From Pseudomonas baetica (GTDB taxonomy: Bacteria; Pseudomonadota; Gammaproteobacteria; Pseudomonadales; Pseudomonadaceae): a DNA stretch of 64,000 nucleotides. Every line of letters begins with the position of its first letter. Position 1 is the first letter of the stretch. Location: the NCBI RefSeq assembly GCF_019733355.1, contig NZ_JAIHLQ010000011.1, positions 1 to 64,000 on the forward strand, written 5' to 3'. The translations under genes were made by a program, and so were the position numbers. Below the pieces are notes generated by a model, which was given only the letters and a program-made list of their open reading frames with translations, did no database searches and was not told the DNA's origin. Positions 16,753 to 26,400 of this stretch are shown here, piece by piece.

Positions 16753-18849
16753 ATGAACCTGCCGAGCCTGCGTGCCGACCTGCAACTGTCGCCCGCAGCG
16801 CCAGCATTGGACGGCTCGCCACGCTGGACCCTGGCCGACCCGGTGCGCGGGCGTTATTTCAAACTGGGCGCGGCGGCGATGCGCCTGTTGCGCCACTGGT
16901 CGCTGGGCGATGCCGATCAGGTCCTGCGTGCGGCCAATCGTGAGCCGGGCCTGCCGCTGGACGGCACCGAGCTTGAGCAATTGCTGGAGTTTCTCCGTGG
17001 GCACGATTTGATCAGTGCCCTCGACGATCAACAGCGCGCCAGTTACCGGCTCAAGGCCTTGGCGCAGAAACAGAGCCTGTGGCAAATCCTTCTGCATCAG
17101 TACCTGTTTTTCCGCATACCGCTGTGGCGTCCGGACGCCTTTCTCAATCGCGCCTGGCCGTGGCTGGAACGCTTCGGCCCACGCGTGTTGCGCTATGGTT
17201 TGCCGGCGACGTTGGCGCTTGGGGTGTTTCTGGTTTCGCGGGACTGGCAGCGGTTTGTCGGCACCTTTCCGCACCTGTTCAGCCTCGGAGGCGCATTGGC
17301 GTTCGGCGTGGCGCTGTTCTTTGCCAAGCTGTGCCACGAGTTCGGCCACGCGTTCATGGCCAAGCGCGCCGGGTGTCGGGTGCAGAGCATGGGCGTGGCG
17401 TTCATGGTGCTGCTGCCGATGTTCTACACCGATGTCAGCGATGCCTGGCGCGTCAATGATCGTCGCGCACGGTTGTTGATTGGCGCCGGTGGCGTGCTGG
17501 CTGAGTTGCTGTTGGCGTGCATTGCACTGCTGGCGTGGTCGTTGTTGCCTGATGGCCCGGGACGCACGGCGGCGTTCATGCTCGCCAGCGCCACCTGGAT
17601 CACCACGCTGGTGGTCAATCTCAATCCCTTCATGCGTTTTGACGGCTACTTTCTGATCAGCGATTTGTGGCAAGTCGACAACCTTCAGGGCCGGGCGTTT
17701 GCCTTGTGTCGCTGGCGCTTGCGCGAGTTTTTGTTCGGTTATGGCGCACCTGCGCCGGAGCCTTGGTCGCCGAAAATGCAACGGCGTTTGCTGATCTGGG
17801 GGTATGGCTCGTGGTTATGGCGTGCGGCGTTGTTTTTCGGGATCGCGTTGGCGGTCTATCACCTGTTCTTCAAGGTGTTGGGGATCTTCCTGATGCTGGT
17901 GGAACTGGTGTGGTTCATCTTTCTGCCGATCATGCGTGAGTGGCGCCAGTGGTGGAGCCGCCGCGAGCAGGCGCATGGCCCGCGCGTGTTGCTTTTCAGT
18001 CTGGCATTGCTGGGGTTGTTGCTGGTGCTGATTGTGCCTTGGCGCAGCGCCGTGGAACTGCCGACGATGTTGGAGGCCGGACGTGCAAGCGCTCTATATG
18101 CACCCACCGCGGCGCGGGTCAAAGCGGTGAAAGTGCACGACGGTCAGAAGGTGGCCCAAGGGGATGTGTTGATCGAGCTGGAATCTCCGGATCTCGATTC
18201 GAAGCGCGCCATCGTGCGGCGGGAAATCCAGATCCAGCAGTTGCTGATGCGCCGGCAGGCAGGCCGCAGTGAAACAGCGGCGGACGCCGGTGTCGTTGAA
18301 CAAAAACTGGCCGAAGCGGTGGCCGAATACCGCGGGCTCACGGCCCGGCGTGAACGCCTGTTGCTGCGCGCCCCGCACGCTGGATATGTGCGTGATTTGC
18401 AACCGAACCTGAGCATCGGGCGCTGGATTTCGAGCAAGGATGCACTGGCCCGGGTCGTCGAGGACGGCACACGCCTGCGCGGTTATCTGGCCGAAGCGCA
18501 GTTGTGGCGGGTCAAACCCGGCGCCAGCGGCCGGTTCATCGCCGACGACCCGATGCACCCGGCGCTCGCGGTGCAACTGGATGAAATCGACACCAACGGC
18601 GTGGCCTACGTCGATCAGCAAGCACTGACGTCCGATCACCACGGGCCGATTGCCGTGCGCCGCGATCAACAGCAACGGGCGGAACCGGTGCAGGCGCAAT
18701 ATGGCGCGCGCCTGAGTGTGCTCGATCGCGCGCCGACGCCGCTGCAACCGTTGCGCGGCGTGGTCGTGTTGCAGGGGCGCGGCGAGTCGTTGCTGGGTGT
18801 GGCATGGCGGCGGATGGCGGCGCTGGGGGTCAGGGAAAGCGGTTTTTAA
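16753..18849 (+). CDS. Membrane M50-type metalloprotease fused to a HlyD-like domain
   Basis: 698-residue integral membrane protein starting directly after the previous stop. Residues ~20-90 (WTLADPVRGRYFKLG...) resemble the PqqD-like winged helix that opens many 'peptide zinc metalloprotease' (YydH-like) proteins. The zinc site is HEFGH at 195-199, with a third-ligand candidate Asp297 in NPFMRFDGYF. About eight membrane segments run to residue ~435. From ~445 there is a lipoyl-like half (ALYAPTAARVKAVKVHDGQK), a coiled coil and the return half (RAPHAGYVRDLQPNL). Family proteins accompany peptide or large-protein export. I infer that it is the inner-membrane core of an ABC-free export system for the giant protein at 23448. 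Confidence 0.86.
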   Translation: MNLPSLRADLQLSPAAPALDGSPRWTLADPVRGRYFKLGAAAMRLLRHWSLGDADQVLRAANREPGLPLDGTELEQLLEFLRGHDLISALDDQQRASYRLKALAQKQSLWQILLHQYLFFRIPLWRPDAFLNRAWPWLERFGPRVLRYGLPATLALGVFLVSRDWQRFVGTFPHLFSLGGALAFGVALFFAKLCHEFGHAFMAKRAGCRVQSMGVAFMVLLPMFYTDVSDAWRVNDRRARLLIGAGGVLAELLLACIALLAWSLLPDGPGRTAAFMLASATWITTLVVNLNPFMRFDGYFLISDLWQVDNLQGRAFALCRWRLREFLFGYGAPAPEPWSPKMQRRLLIWGYGSWLWRAALFFGIALAVYHLFFKVLGIFLMLVELVWFIFLPIMREWRQWWSRREQAHGPRVLLFSLALLGLLLVLIVPWRSAVELPTMLEAGRASALYAPTAARVKAVKVHDGQKVAQGDVLIELESPDLDSKRAIVRREIQIQQLLMRRQAGRSETAADAGVVEQKLAEAVAEYRGLTARRERLLLRAPHAGYVRDLQPNLSIGRWISSKDALARVVEDGTRLRGYLAEAQLWRVKPGASGRFIADDPMHPALAVQLDEIDTNGVAYVDQQALTSDHHGPIAVRRDQQQRAEPVQAQYGARLSVLDRAPTPLQPLRGVVVLQGRGESLLGVAWRRMAALGVRESGF

Positions 18850-18861
18850 CGGAGAGCGGCG

Positions 18862-19356
18862 ATGACGGATAACGCAGCAGTGGCAGCAGAGGGATTGGTG
18901 GTGCGGCCTTCGCGGGCAACCGACGGGCCATTTCTGCAAAGCCTGTATCAAACGGCGCGGCCGGATCTGCAATGGATCGACGGCGAGCCGGAACAGGTGC
19001 AGCAAATAGCCGCCCAGCAGTTTCAGGTGCAGGAGCAGGGCATGGGGGATAACTACCCCAACGCCATGCACTACGTGGTGGAAAAACTCGGCACGGCCAT
19101 CGGTGCCTTGAGCACCGATTTCGGCGCCAACGAAATTCGCGTGTTGTATCTGGCGTTCATCCCGCCGGCGCGTGGCCAGGGTTTTGGCCGCGCCGTGCTG
19201 CAAGGCGTGCAGAAAGCCGCGCAGCAGATTCGCTGCCCGGTGGCGACGGTGGTCTGGAGCAGCAATCCCCAGGCACGCCGGCACTATTTGGCCTTGGGAT
19301 TTGCCGTGGAAGAAAGCAATCCCGCCGCCGAAAGACTTGTCTGGTATCCCCAATGA
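18862..19356 (+). CDS. GNAT-family N-acetyltransferase
   Basis: Cytoplasmic acetyl-CoA-dependent acetyltransferase, 164 residues, with GGAGAG six bases before the ATG and 12 bases after the M50 gene. The fold signature is visible: VVRPSRATDGPFLQSLY at the start, RVLYLAFIPPARGQGFGRAV as the acetyl-CoA loop (RGQGFG), and RRHYLALGFAVEE near the end. Genes of this type often sit next to microcystin-dependent/tail-collar and DUF6916 genes, as here. The substrate could be the N-terminus or a lysine of a neighbour's product; this is unknown. Confidence 0.85.
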   Translation: MTDNAAVAAEGLVVRPSRATDGPFLQSLYQTARPDLQWIDGEPEQVQQIAAQQFQVQEQGMGDNYPNAMHYVVEKLGTAIGALSTDFGANEIRVLYLAFIPPARGQGFGRAVLQGVQKAAQQIRCPVATVVWSSNPQARRHYLALGFAVEESNPAAERLVWYPQ

Positions 19357-19385
19357 ACCCCGGCAGGAGCCGGGTCTTGAACGGT

Positions 19386-19566
19386 AATGTTCAAGCGACA
19401 TTCCCGGACGCGGACCCAGGCTACACAACCTTGCGTGATGCTCAGTGATTTCGCCGGTTTGCTGGACGCGCCCTACCGCCACACCTTGCCGGGCATCCAG
19501 CAGGTCATGATGCTCGGCGAACTGACCGTCAACCAAGCCCTCGACAACCTCGACCCTGCGGCCTGA
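19386..19566 (+). pseudogene. Possible frameshifted gene remnant
   Basis: A non-repetitive stretch reads NVQATFPDADPGYTTLRDAQ then a stop in one frame (19386-19448), while an overlapping frame from ATG 19438 continues MLSDFAGLLDAPYRHTLPGI... to a stop at 19566 (42 residues). The two pieces look like protein but match nothing I recognise. This could be the tail of a lost gene or a short real ORF. Confidence 0.25.
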
Positions 19567-19576
19567 AATCCAAATC

Positions 19577-19603
19577 CCCTTCGCGAGCAAGCCCGCTCCC
19601 ACC
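19577..19603. repeat. Single REP sequence
   Basis: TTCGCGAGCAAGCCCGCTCC at 19580-19599 is one arm of the REPIN seen at 8300 and 12174, without the facing partner. It lies between the remnant at 19386-19566 and the end of the DUF6916 gene. Confidence 0.8.
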
Positions 19604-19620
19604 GGGGGATTGTTGTTGAG

Positions 19621-19932
19621 TCAGTTGAAGGTGATGTGGAAATAGCCCAACTGCGGATCTCGCCCCATCGGCGGCACCCGGGACACGAAGATGTCCTGCA
19701 CTCGCCCGATTTCTGGCAGTTCCAGCGCACACAATCCGTCGACAAATTCAGTCGGCTCCAGACTTCTCAATTCGACACTGAATGGCATTCGTTCGCTGTA
19801 GCGCATTTTTGCGGCGGGCTGCTCTTCAAGGTGTTCGATATGGATTTGCAGTGCACTGCCATCGGGCAGGTACAGGGTGCCGATCCGGCCCAGCAGCGCC
19901 TGGAAATGTTGGCTTTGAACCGTTTGCAACAT
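19621..19932 (-). CDS. DUF6916-family protein
   Basis: 103-residue protein of unknown function: MLQTVQSQHFQALLGRIGTL, then LPDGSALQIHIEHLEEQPAA, ending DPQLGYFHITFN. Proteins of this type are regularly encoded next to phage-tail-collar (microcystin-dependent) proteins, and here it lies 56 bases downstream of one on the same strand. It may be an assembly partner or chaperone; that is inference from neighbourhood. No signal peptide or membrane segment. Confidence 0.78.
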   Translation of the reverse strand: MLQTVQSQHFQALLGRIGTLYLPDGSALQIHIEHLEEQPAAKMRYSERMPFSVELRSLEPTEFVDGLCALELPEIGRVQDIFVSRVPPMGRDPQLGYFHITFN

Positions 19933-19988
19933 GGTTTCGCTCCAGCCAGTGAGGAAACCGGGGGAGGGTCGCCACCCCCGGCAGTCGG

Positions 19989-20576
19989 TCAGTTGCGCGA
20001 CGGGAAAATGCCTTGCAGCGCGATGCTGAAGTTGAGCACCAGGTACGGGTTCATGATCGCCATCGACTGGCCGTTGCCCGTGGAGGTGATGGTCCCGCTG
20101 ATCGCGGTCTGCGCACCTTTGAGGGGGACGGGCGAAGCGCCTTGTGCGTCCGAGAAGATATTCGCCAGACCGGGTCCGGTGCCCGAAGCACCGATATAGG
20201 CGTTGGTGGCCGTCGGGGCGCCCAACGGGTTGCTCGCTGGGTTGGCCAGTTGCACGGTGGTGGTGGCCGTGAGGCCCGCCAGTGTGTGAGTGTGGTTCGG
20301 CAGATTATTGAGGGTCGGTATGACGGCTTCAGTGCCGGAAATTTCCCCCATTACGCGAGTCGACAGGCCGGGGCCGGTGCCCTGGCAGATCGGCATTCGG
20401 CTCTGCAGATTAGGCAGTCCGAACGTCTGGACACCGTTGCCGCCATAGTTGGTGCCCAGCAACGCAAACAGCGCGCTGTATTGCGAAACACTCATCATCT
20501 GACCGTTGCACAAGGCCCAGCCGCTGGGCGCATAGTTGAAGGCAAACGTCAAAACAGTGCCCATGTAAACGTCCAT
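19989..20576 (-). CDS. Phage tail-collar / microcystin-dependent protein
   Basis: 195-residue beta-rich fibre-like protein. The ATG at 20576 has AGGGAGAGG close upstream and is chosen over a longer in-frame ORF. The collar domain is clear: MDVYMGTVLTFAFNYAPSGW, ALCNGQMMSVSQYSALFALL, GTNYGGNGVQTFGLPNLQSR, then LPNHTHTLAG. The C-terminus MNPYLVLNFSIALQGIFPSR is the conserved family ending. Proteins of this family (MdpB) occur in bacteria outside prophages, and no other phage genes are near. Function unknown; the neighbours suggest a surface role. Confidence 0.88.
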   Translation of the reverse strand: MDVYMGTVLTFAFNYAPSGWALCNGQMMSVSQYSALFALLGTNYGGNGVQTFGLPNLQSRMPICQGTGPGLSTRVMGEISGTEAVIPTLNNLPNHTHTLAGLTATTTVQLANPASNPLGAPTATNAYIGASGTGPGLANIFSDAQGASPVPLKGAQTAISGTITSTGNGQSMAIMNPYLVLNFSIALQGIFPSRN

Positions 20577-20815
20577 AAAGTCCTCTCCCTTCTGATTGAT
20601 GGTCGGCGGGCCGCGTGAGGATTCAGGCTGCGGTGATGCCTCCCCCTCCTTTGCCAGATTACGCCACGGCTCAGCGTAGACCCGGATCGGCGAGGTTGCC
20701 GGATGTCGTGAAACCGCACGCCGGCATCGACGGCTATCGCGTGGCTGACCTAAAGTGACCGGCAGGTTTCTGGGGATCTGCATTAGCGGTGTTTTGCCAC
20801 GGGCCAGAGGAAACA

Positions 20816-22396
20816 ATGACGGTAAACAGAGTCACGCCGGTTGGCGATACGCAAGACCCCCAGGCAACACCCGGCTCCTGGTTCGGCAACTGGCGAGTGA
20901 TCCTTTGGGCGAAAAAACAATGGCTGCTGCCCATCATGGCGCTGGCCGCGATTGTGCGTTTTTACGACCTGACGGCCGCTGCGATCTGGGGCGACGAAGG
21001 TTCCAGCCTGCTGCTGGCGCGTTATTCGCTGGGCGGGATCTGGAACCATGCGGCGTTCGATGTGCATCCGCCGCTGTACTTCATGCTGTTGCACGGCTGG
21101 ATCGAACTGTTCGGTGACGGGATTTTTGCGATCCGTTGCCTGAGCGCGCTATTGGGTATTGCTGTGGTGGGCGCAGGGGTTTGGCTGGTGGATCGCTTGG
21201 CCACTCGCCGCGCCGCGATCATCGCCGGTGTGTTGCTGGCATTGCTGCCCACGGCGGTGCGCTATAGCCAGGAAGTGCGCATGTATTCGCTGCTCGGGTT
21301 GTTGCTCATTGCGGCGAGTCTGGCGTTGGTTTACTGGATCAGACGTGCGCAACGCAGGCGTTATCTGGTGTTTTACGTGCTGTTGATGAGCGCGGCGCTC
21401 TACACCCATTACTTCGCCGTGTTGGCGGCGTTGAGTCACTGGATTTATCTGGGCGTGATTCGTACGCAACGCGGTTATCGATTCCGGCATATTCAACAAC
21501 CGCCATGGTGGCTGGCGAACCTGGCCATTGCCGGACTTTATCTGCCGTGGTTGCCGAAACTGCTGAATCTGATGCAGCACATGGAACAGCTCAAGGCCGC
21601 TGGCGATGTGGGCTGGGAAGACCCGGTGAGCCTGACCTCGTTGCCGGCGATGATCTGGTCCTGGCTGATTCAGGATGATGGCGCAAACCTGCCGCTGCTG
21701 GTCTTCATCGCGATGCCATTGGCCTTGCTGGTGCTGGCCGGGGTGGCATTGGCCCGTGACCGCAGCGTATCGCGCGGCAGTGTGCTGCTGGCGCTTTACA
21801 CCGGCCTGCCGCTGTTGCTGGTGTTTGCGGTGTCGTTCATCACGCCAGTGTTCATCGAGCGCTACCTGACCGCGTTTGCGTTGGGCCTGCCGATGCTTGC
21901 GGCGTTGGCCATCGACCGTTTTTACAGTCGTTTCCGGGGGCTGGCGTTAGCGGTGCTGGTGTCGCTGGTCGGGGTCGAACTGATTGGCGTGAACAACAAC
22001 GCCACGGTCGACAGCAATGATCAACTCGATCATATGGTGAGTTACGTCAATCAGCAGTTCCAGCCCGGTGACGGCATCGTCATCAGCGACATGCTCTGGT
22101 ACCTGAGCTACGTCTATTACGATCAAACCGGCGCTCAAGTGCGCCTCTACACGCCACCCCGCGCGGACGGCCATTCGACACGGCCGAATGAGTACGGTTT
22201 TGGCACGCTGGTCAGCACTAACGTCTACCTCGACAGCTTGGCCGAACTGACGGGCAATCGCCGGGTCTGGCTGGTGGGAACCGTTGATGAACCTGGAGAA
22301 TTCCTGCCATTGCCGGCGACTTGGCACCTCAGCGCCGAGGTGCGCGCCGGTGGGGCGCAGGCGCGATTATTCGATGTGAAGCCGGCAGTTGAATAA
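20816..22396 (+). CDS. Polytopic glycosyltransferase (GT39/ArnT-PMT type)
   Basis: Inner-membrane, lipid-linked-sugar-dependent glycosyltransferase of 526 residues, ATG 20816 with AGAGG upstream. The first periplasmic loop carries the acidic catalytic-type motif IWGDEGSSLLLARYSLGG and then HPPLYFMLLHGW, as in ArnT/Dol-P-mannosyltransferase-like enzymes. About ten hydrophobic helices follow, then a soluble C-terminal domain (~400-520) with DGIVISDMLWYLSYVYYDQ. Its position between the export genes and the giant Ig-repeat protein suggests that it glycosylates that protein or a surface glycan. Acceptor and donor unknown. Confidence 0.84.
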   Translation: MTVNRVTPVGDTQDPQATPGSWFGNWRVILWAKKQWLLPIMALAAIVRFYDLTAAAIWGDEGSSLLLARYSLGGIWNHAAFDVHPPLYFMLLHGWIELFGDGIFAIRCLSALLGIAVVGAGVWLVDRLATRRAAIIAGVLLALLPTAVRYSQEVRMYSLLGLLLIAASLALVYWIRRAQRRRYLVFYVLLMSAALYTHYFAVLAALSHWIYLGVIRTQRGYRFRHIQQPPWWLANLAIAGLYLPWLPKLLNLMQHMEQLKAAGDVGWEDPVSLTSLPAMIWSWLIQDDGANLPLLVFIAMPLALLVLAGVALARDRSVSRGSVLLALYTGLPLLLVFAVSFITPVFIERYLTAFALGLPMLAALAIDRFYSRFRGLALAVLVSLVGVELIGVNNNATVDSNDQLDHMVSYVNQQFQPGDGIVISDMLWYLSYVYYDQTGAQVRLYTPPRADGHSTRPNEYGFGTLVSTNVYLDSLAELTGNRRVWLVGTVDEPGEFLPLPATWHLSAEVRAGGAQARLFDVKPAVE

Positions 22397-22546
22397 GTCC
22401 TGTGCGGACTTAATCGATTCACCTTTTTATTCGCGATAAAAAATTAACCGGTTAGTTCTTTTTGCTCTTGAATGATGTCAAAACACTACTAGTCGTAGGG
22501 TTGTTCTTGAACTACGCTTTGTCGAACAAAAGGACTTCCGATTACG

Positions 22547-23392
22547 GTGAAGGGATTGCAGCAGTTCCACTTTGTCTCCGGCTTACCGCGCTCAGGCTCG
22601 ACCCTGCTTTCTGCGATCCTTTTGCAGAATCCGCGGTTTCACGCCGGTATGACCAGCCCGGTGGGCTCGCTGTTTTCCAGTGTGCTCGAGCAATGCAGCG
22701 CCGGCAGTGAGTTCGGCGCGGTGATCGACACCGAGACGCGCCGCCGTTTGCTGCGGGGTCTTTTCGATTCCTACTACGCCGACAAGACCAACAAACCGGT
22801 GGTGTTTGACACCAACCGTCAATGGAGCTCGCGGCTGCCCGCGCTCAACGACCTGTTCCCCAACGCCAAAATCATCGCTTGCGTGCGCAACGTCGCGTGG
22901 GTGATGGACAGCCTTGAACGCCTCTACCGCGCCAATCCTTACGAAAACACCAAGCTGTTCGGCGACGCCGTCGAGCGCAACACGGTCTACAGCCGCTGCG
23001 AAACTCTGGCTCAGCGTAACCGGCTGGTGGGTTTTGCCTGGGCGGCGCTCAAGGAAGCCTATTACGGCGAGCACGCCGACTCGTTGCTGATCATCGATTA
23101 CGACTTGCTGACCCAGGCCCCGGAGCGAGTGCTGCGGCTGGTCTACGATTTTATCGGCGAGCCATGGTTCGAACACGATTTTGAACATCTGGCATACGAC
23201 GCGCCGCAATTCGATCAAGCCCTTGGCGTTGCCGGCCTGCACAAGGTCAAACCCAAGGTCGCTCTGGAGTCACGGCGCACGATTCTGCCGCCGGACCTGT
23301 TCAAGCAATACGCTGATTTGTCTTTTTGGCTCGATGGCTCAGCCAGCGCTGCCAATGTCATTCGTATGAAGTCCGACGCCGCGATCAGTTGA
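22547..23392 (+). CDS. PAPS-dependent sulfotransferase
   Basis: Transfers sulfate from PAPS; 281 residues from GTG 22547. The 5'-phosphosulfate loop is LPRSGSTL at residues 13-20 and the 3'-phosphate motif lies around AKIIACVRNVAWVMDSLERL. It resembles the bacterial protein-sulfotransferase (tyrosylprotein/heparan type) branch. The AT-rich 150-base upstream gap holds a distant AAAGGA. The gene ends within a strong terminator and is the last gene before the LEPR giant protein, so that protein is a plausible acceptor. Acceptor not proven. Confidence 0.87.
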   Translation: MKGLQQFHFVSGLPRSGSTLLSAILLQNPRFHAGMTSPVGSLFSSVLEQCSAGSEFGAVIDTETRRRLLRGLFDSYYADKTNKPVVFDTNRQWSSRLPALNDLFPNAKIIACVRNVAWVMDSLERLYRANPYENTKLFGDAVERNTVYSRCETLAQRNRLVGFAWAALKEAYYGEHADSLLIIDYDLLTQAPERVLRLVYDFIGEPWFEHDFEHLAYDAPQFDQALGVAGLHKVKPKVALESRRTILPPDLFKQYADLSFWLDGSASAANVIRMKSDAAIS

Positions 23393-23405
23393 TCGCGGCG
23401 TTTTT
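23377..23405 (+). terminator. Rho-independent terminator overlapping the sulfotransferase stop codon
   Basis: CGCCGCGATCA at 23377-23387 pairs with TGATCGCGGCG at 23390-23400 and is followed by TTTTT. The TGA stop of the sulfotransferase lies in the right arm. The giant gene begins only about 45 bases later, so it needs its own promoter within or upstream of this hairpin. Confidence 0.85.
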
Positions 23406-23447
23406 CATTGATGCGTCAATAACTGTGTTCGAATCCGGGTGAGCAGC

Positions 23448-26400
23448 ATGTGGTGGAGCAAGCAGAAGTCGCGAGTAACCGAATGTCAGCAGACGCTTGC
23501 CGCGCCGATGATCATGTCGCTGGAGCCGCGCATGCTGTTCGACGGAGCCGTTGCGGCGACGGTGGCCGATACCGCTGCCCAGGCTGACAGCCACACCACA
23601 GCGGACGCAGCGAAAACGCCGACGGCCGATCAGCCGGTGGCCAGTAAGGACACCCACGGTCAGGCCGATGCGACACCAGCCGCCAGCCCCGTCGCCGTGC
23701 CGGGTCAGAGCGTGGTGTTCGTCGATTCCCGGGTCAAGGACGCCGACAGCCTGCTCCAGGGCATTGCTCCCGGCACCCAAGTGGTGAAACTCGACGCGAC
23801 CAAGGACGGCTTGCAACAGATCGCCGATTATCTCGATCAGCATCAAGGCGTCAGCTCTGTACAGATCATTGCCTACGGCAACGCAGGCGATCTGTGGCTG
23901 GGCAACAGTTATCTGTCTGCCGATAACGTCGCGCAACGCAGTGCGATCCTCGGCGAAATCGGCAAGGACATGAACGTTGGCGGCGACATCCTGATCTACG
24001 GCTGCTACACCGCCGAGGGGGATCGCGGCTTGAGTTTCGTCGACTCGCTGGCGCAGCTGACCGGCCGGGATGTGGCCGCTTCGAACAACCGCACCGGTGT
24101 CGGCGGCGACTGGGATCTGGAAATTGCCACCGGCACCATCGAAAGCGCCAACGTCCTGTCGACCAAGGCGATGAGCGAATATCAGTGGGGCCTGGCCACC
24201 TGGACCGCGACTAACAACCTCGACTCGGGTGTCGGCTCGTTGCGTACGGCACTGGCGTCTGCGCAAAACGGCGACATTGTCACCTTCAACGCCGGCATGA
24301 CCGTGCAGCTCAACTCCGAGTTGTTGATCAACAAGAACATCACCGTCGATGGCGATCTGAATAACGACGGCGTGGCCGACGTGACCCTCGATGGGCAATA
24401 CAAGACCCGTGTGGTGGAAGTCACTTCCGGCAGCACCGTGACACTGGACGGGCTGGTGATCACCAAGGGACTGGTGGCCGGCAATGGCGGTAACGGTGGC
24501 GCGGCAGCGGCGGGCGCCATGGGTGGCGGGATTTTCAACGCCGGCATTCTTACGCTCAATAACGTGACAGTCACTGCCAACGCCGCTTCCGGTGGCGGCG
24601 GCGGCGGTGGCTTGTCCGGTGGATACTCCGGTGGCGGCGGCGGTGGCGGCGGTGGGATCGGTGGCGGTAACGGTGGCCATGGCGGTTCGACAGGCCCCGG
24701 CAACTTGAGCTATGCCGGTGGGGCCGGCACTGCCAATACCGGTGGTTATGGCGGCGGCTACACCCAGAACGACATGGGCGGGCGCGGCGGTACCAACATT
24801 GGCGGCGTCGGCGGCAATGGCGCCTCCGGCTACAGTCACGGCGGCAACGGCGGCTCCGCGACCAATGGCACGCTGTTCATTGGTGGCGGCGGTGGTGGTT
24901 CGGGCTGGAACGCGGTCGGCGGCGTTGGTGGCAGCGCGGCCGGCGGTATTTACAACGCCTCGACCGGCACCTTGAAAGTCATCGGCACGTCAGTCATCAG
25001 CAACAACCTCGCGGCGGGTGGTGGCGGCGGTGGGGGTGGCAGCGGCGGCAACCTTGCCAACGGCGGTGATGGTGGCCGTGGCGTCGGGGCCATCTGGAAC
25101 AACGGCGGTACGGTATTGATCACCGCTGCCAACGTCGCCGCCATGACCGGCAACGCGGCGGCCAGTGGTGTTGGCGGTCCTTCAAACAGCGGCTCGACAG
25201 GCGCTTCGCCCAGTTCCACGGATGCGGTTTACAGTACCGGCGGCACGTACAACCCCAACTACGTCGAGCCACCGACCGCGACCATCGTACTGGCGGACAG
25301 CGCCCTGAAAATTGGCGAAACCTCGCTGGTGACCATCACCTTCAACACGGCAGTCAGTGGTTTCACCAATGCCGACCTGACCATCGCCAACGGCACGTTG
25401 ACGGCCGTGAGCAGCAGCGATGGCGGGATCACCTGGACCGCGACTTTCACGCCGACCAACGGGATTACCGACACCACCAACGTCATCACCCTGGACAACA
25501 CCGGTGTGGCGGCCACCTCTGACGGTACCGTGGGTGTCGGTACCACCAATTCCAGCAATTACGTGATCGATACCCAGCGCCCGACGGCCACTATCGTTTT
25601 TGCTGACACGGCCCTGAAAATCGGTGAAACGTCGCTGGTGACCATCACCTTCACTGAAGCGGTCAGCGGTTTCACCAACGCCGACCTGACCATCGCCAAC
25701 GGTACGTTGTCCGCCGTGAGCAGCAGCGACGGAGGCATTACCTGGACGGCGACGTTTACGCCGAGCGGCGGTGTCACCGACACCACTAACGTGGTCACGC
25801 TGGATAACACCGGGATCGCTGATCTGGCCGGTAACGCCGGCAGCGGTACGACCGACTCCAACAACTACGCCATCGACACTGTGCGCCCGACGGCCACCCT
25901 TGTCGTCGCGGACACCGCGCTCAAGGCTGGGGAAACCTCGCAGGTCACCATCACGTTCAGCGAGGCCGTGACCGGTTTCACCACCGCCGATCTGTCCGTG
26001 GCCAACGGCAGCGTGAGCGGTTTGAGCAGCAGCGACGGCGGGATCACCTGGACGGCGACCTTCACGCCAACCAATAACGTCAGCGATACCACCAACCTGA
26101 TCACCCTGGACAACACCGGCATCTCCGATCTGTCCGGCAATGCGGGCAGCGGCACCACCGACTCCAACAACTACGCCATCGACACGCAGCGTCCGACCGC
26201 GACCATCGTCGTCGCCGACAACGCCTTGAGAATCGGCGAAACATCGTTGGTGACCATCACCTTCTCCGAGGCCGTGACGGGTTTCAGTAATGCCGACCTG
26301 ACCATCGCCAATGGCACGCTGAGCGCCGTGAGTAGCAGCGATGGGGGTATCACCTGGACGGCAACCTTCACGCCGACCGCCAACATTACCGATCCCACCA

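Noticed and set aside
19989-20576. Prophage considered because of the tail-collar protein
   Set aside because: No capsid, terminase, integrase or lysis genes nearby; the neighbours (GNAT, DUF6916) fit the non-phage microcystin-dependent group.
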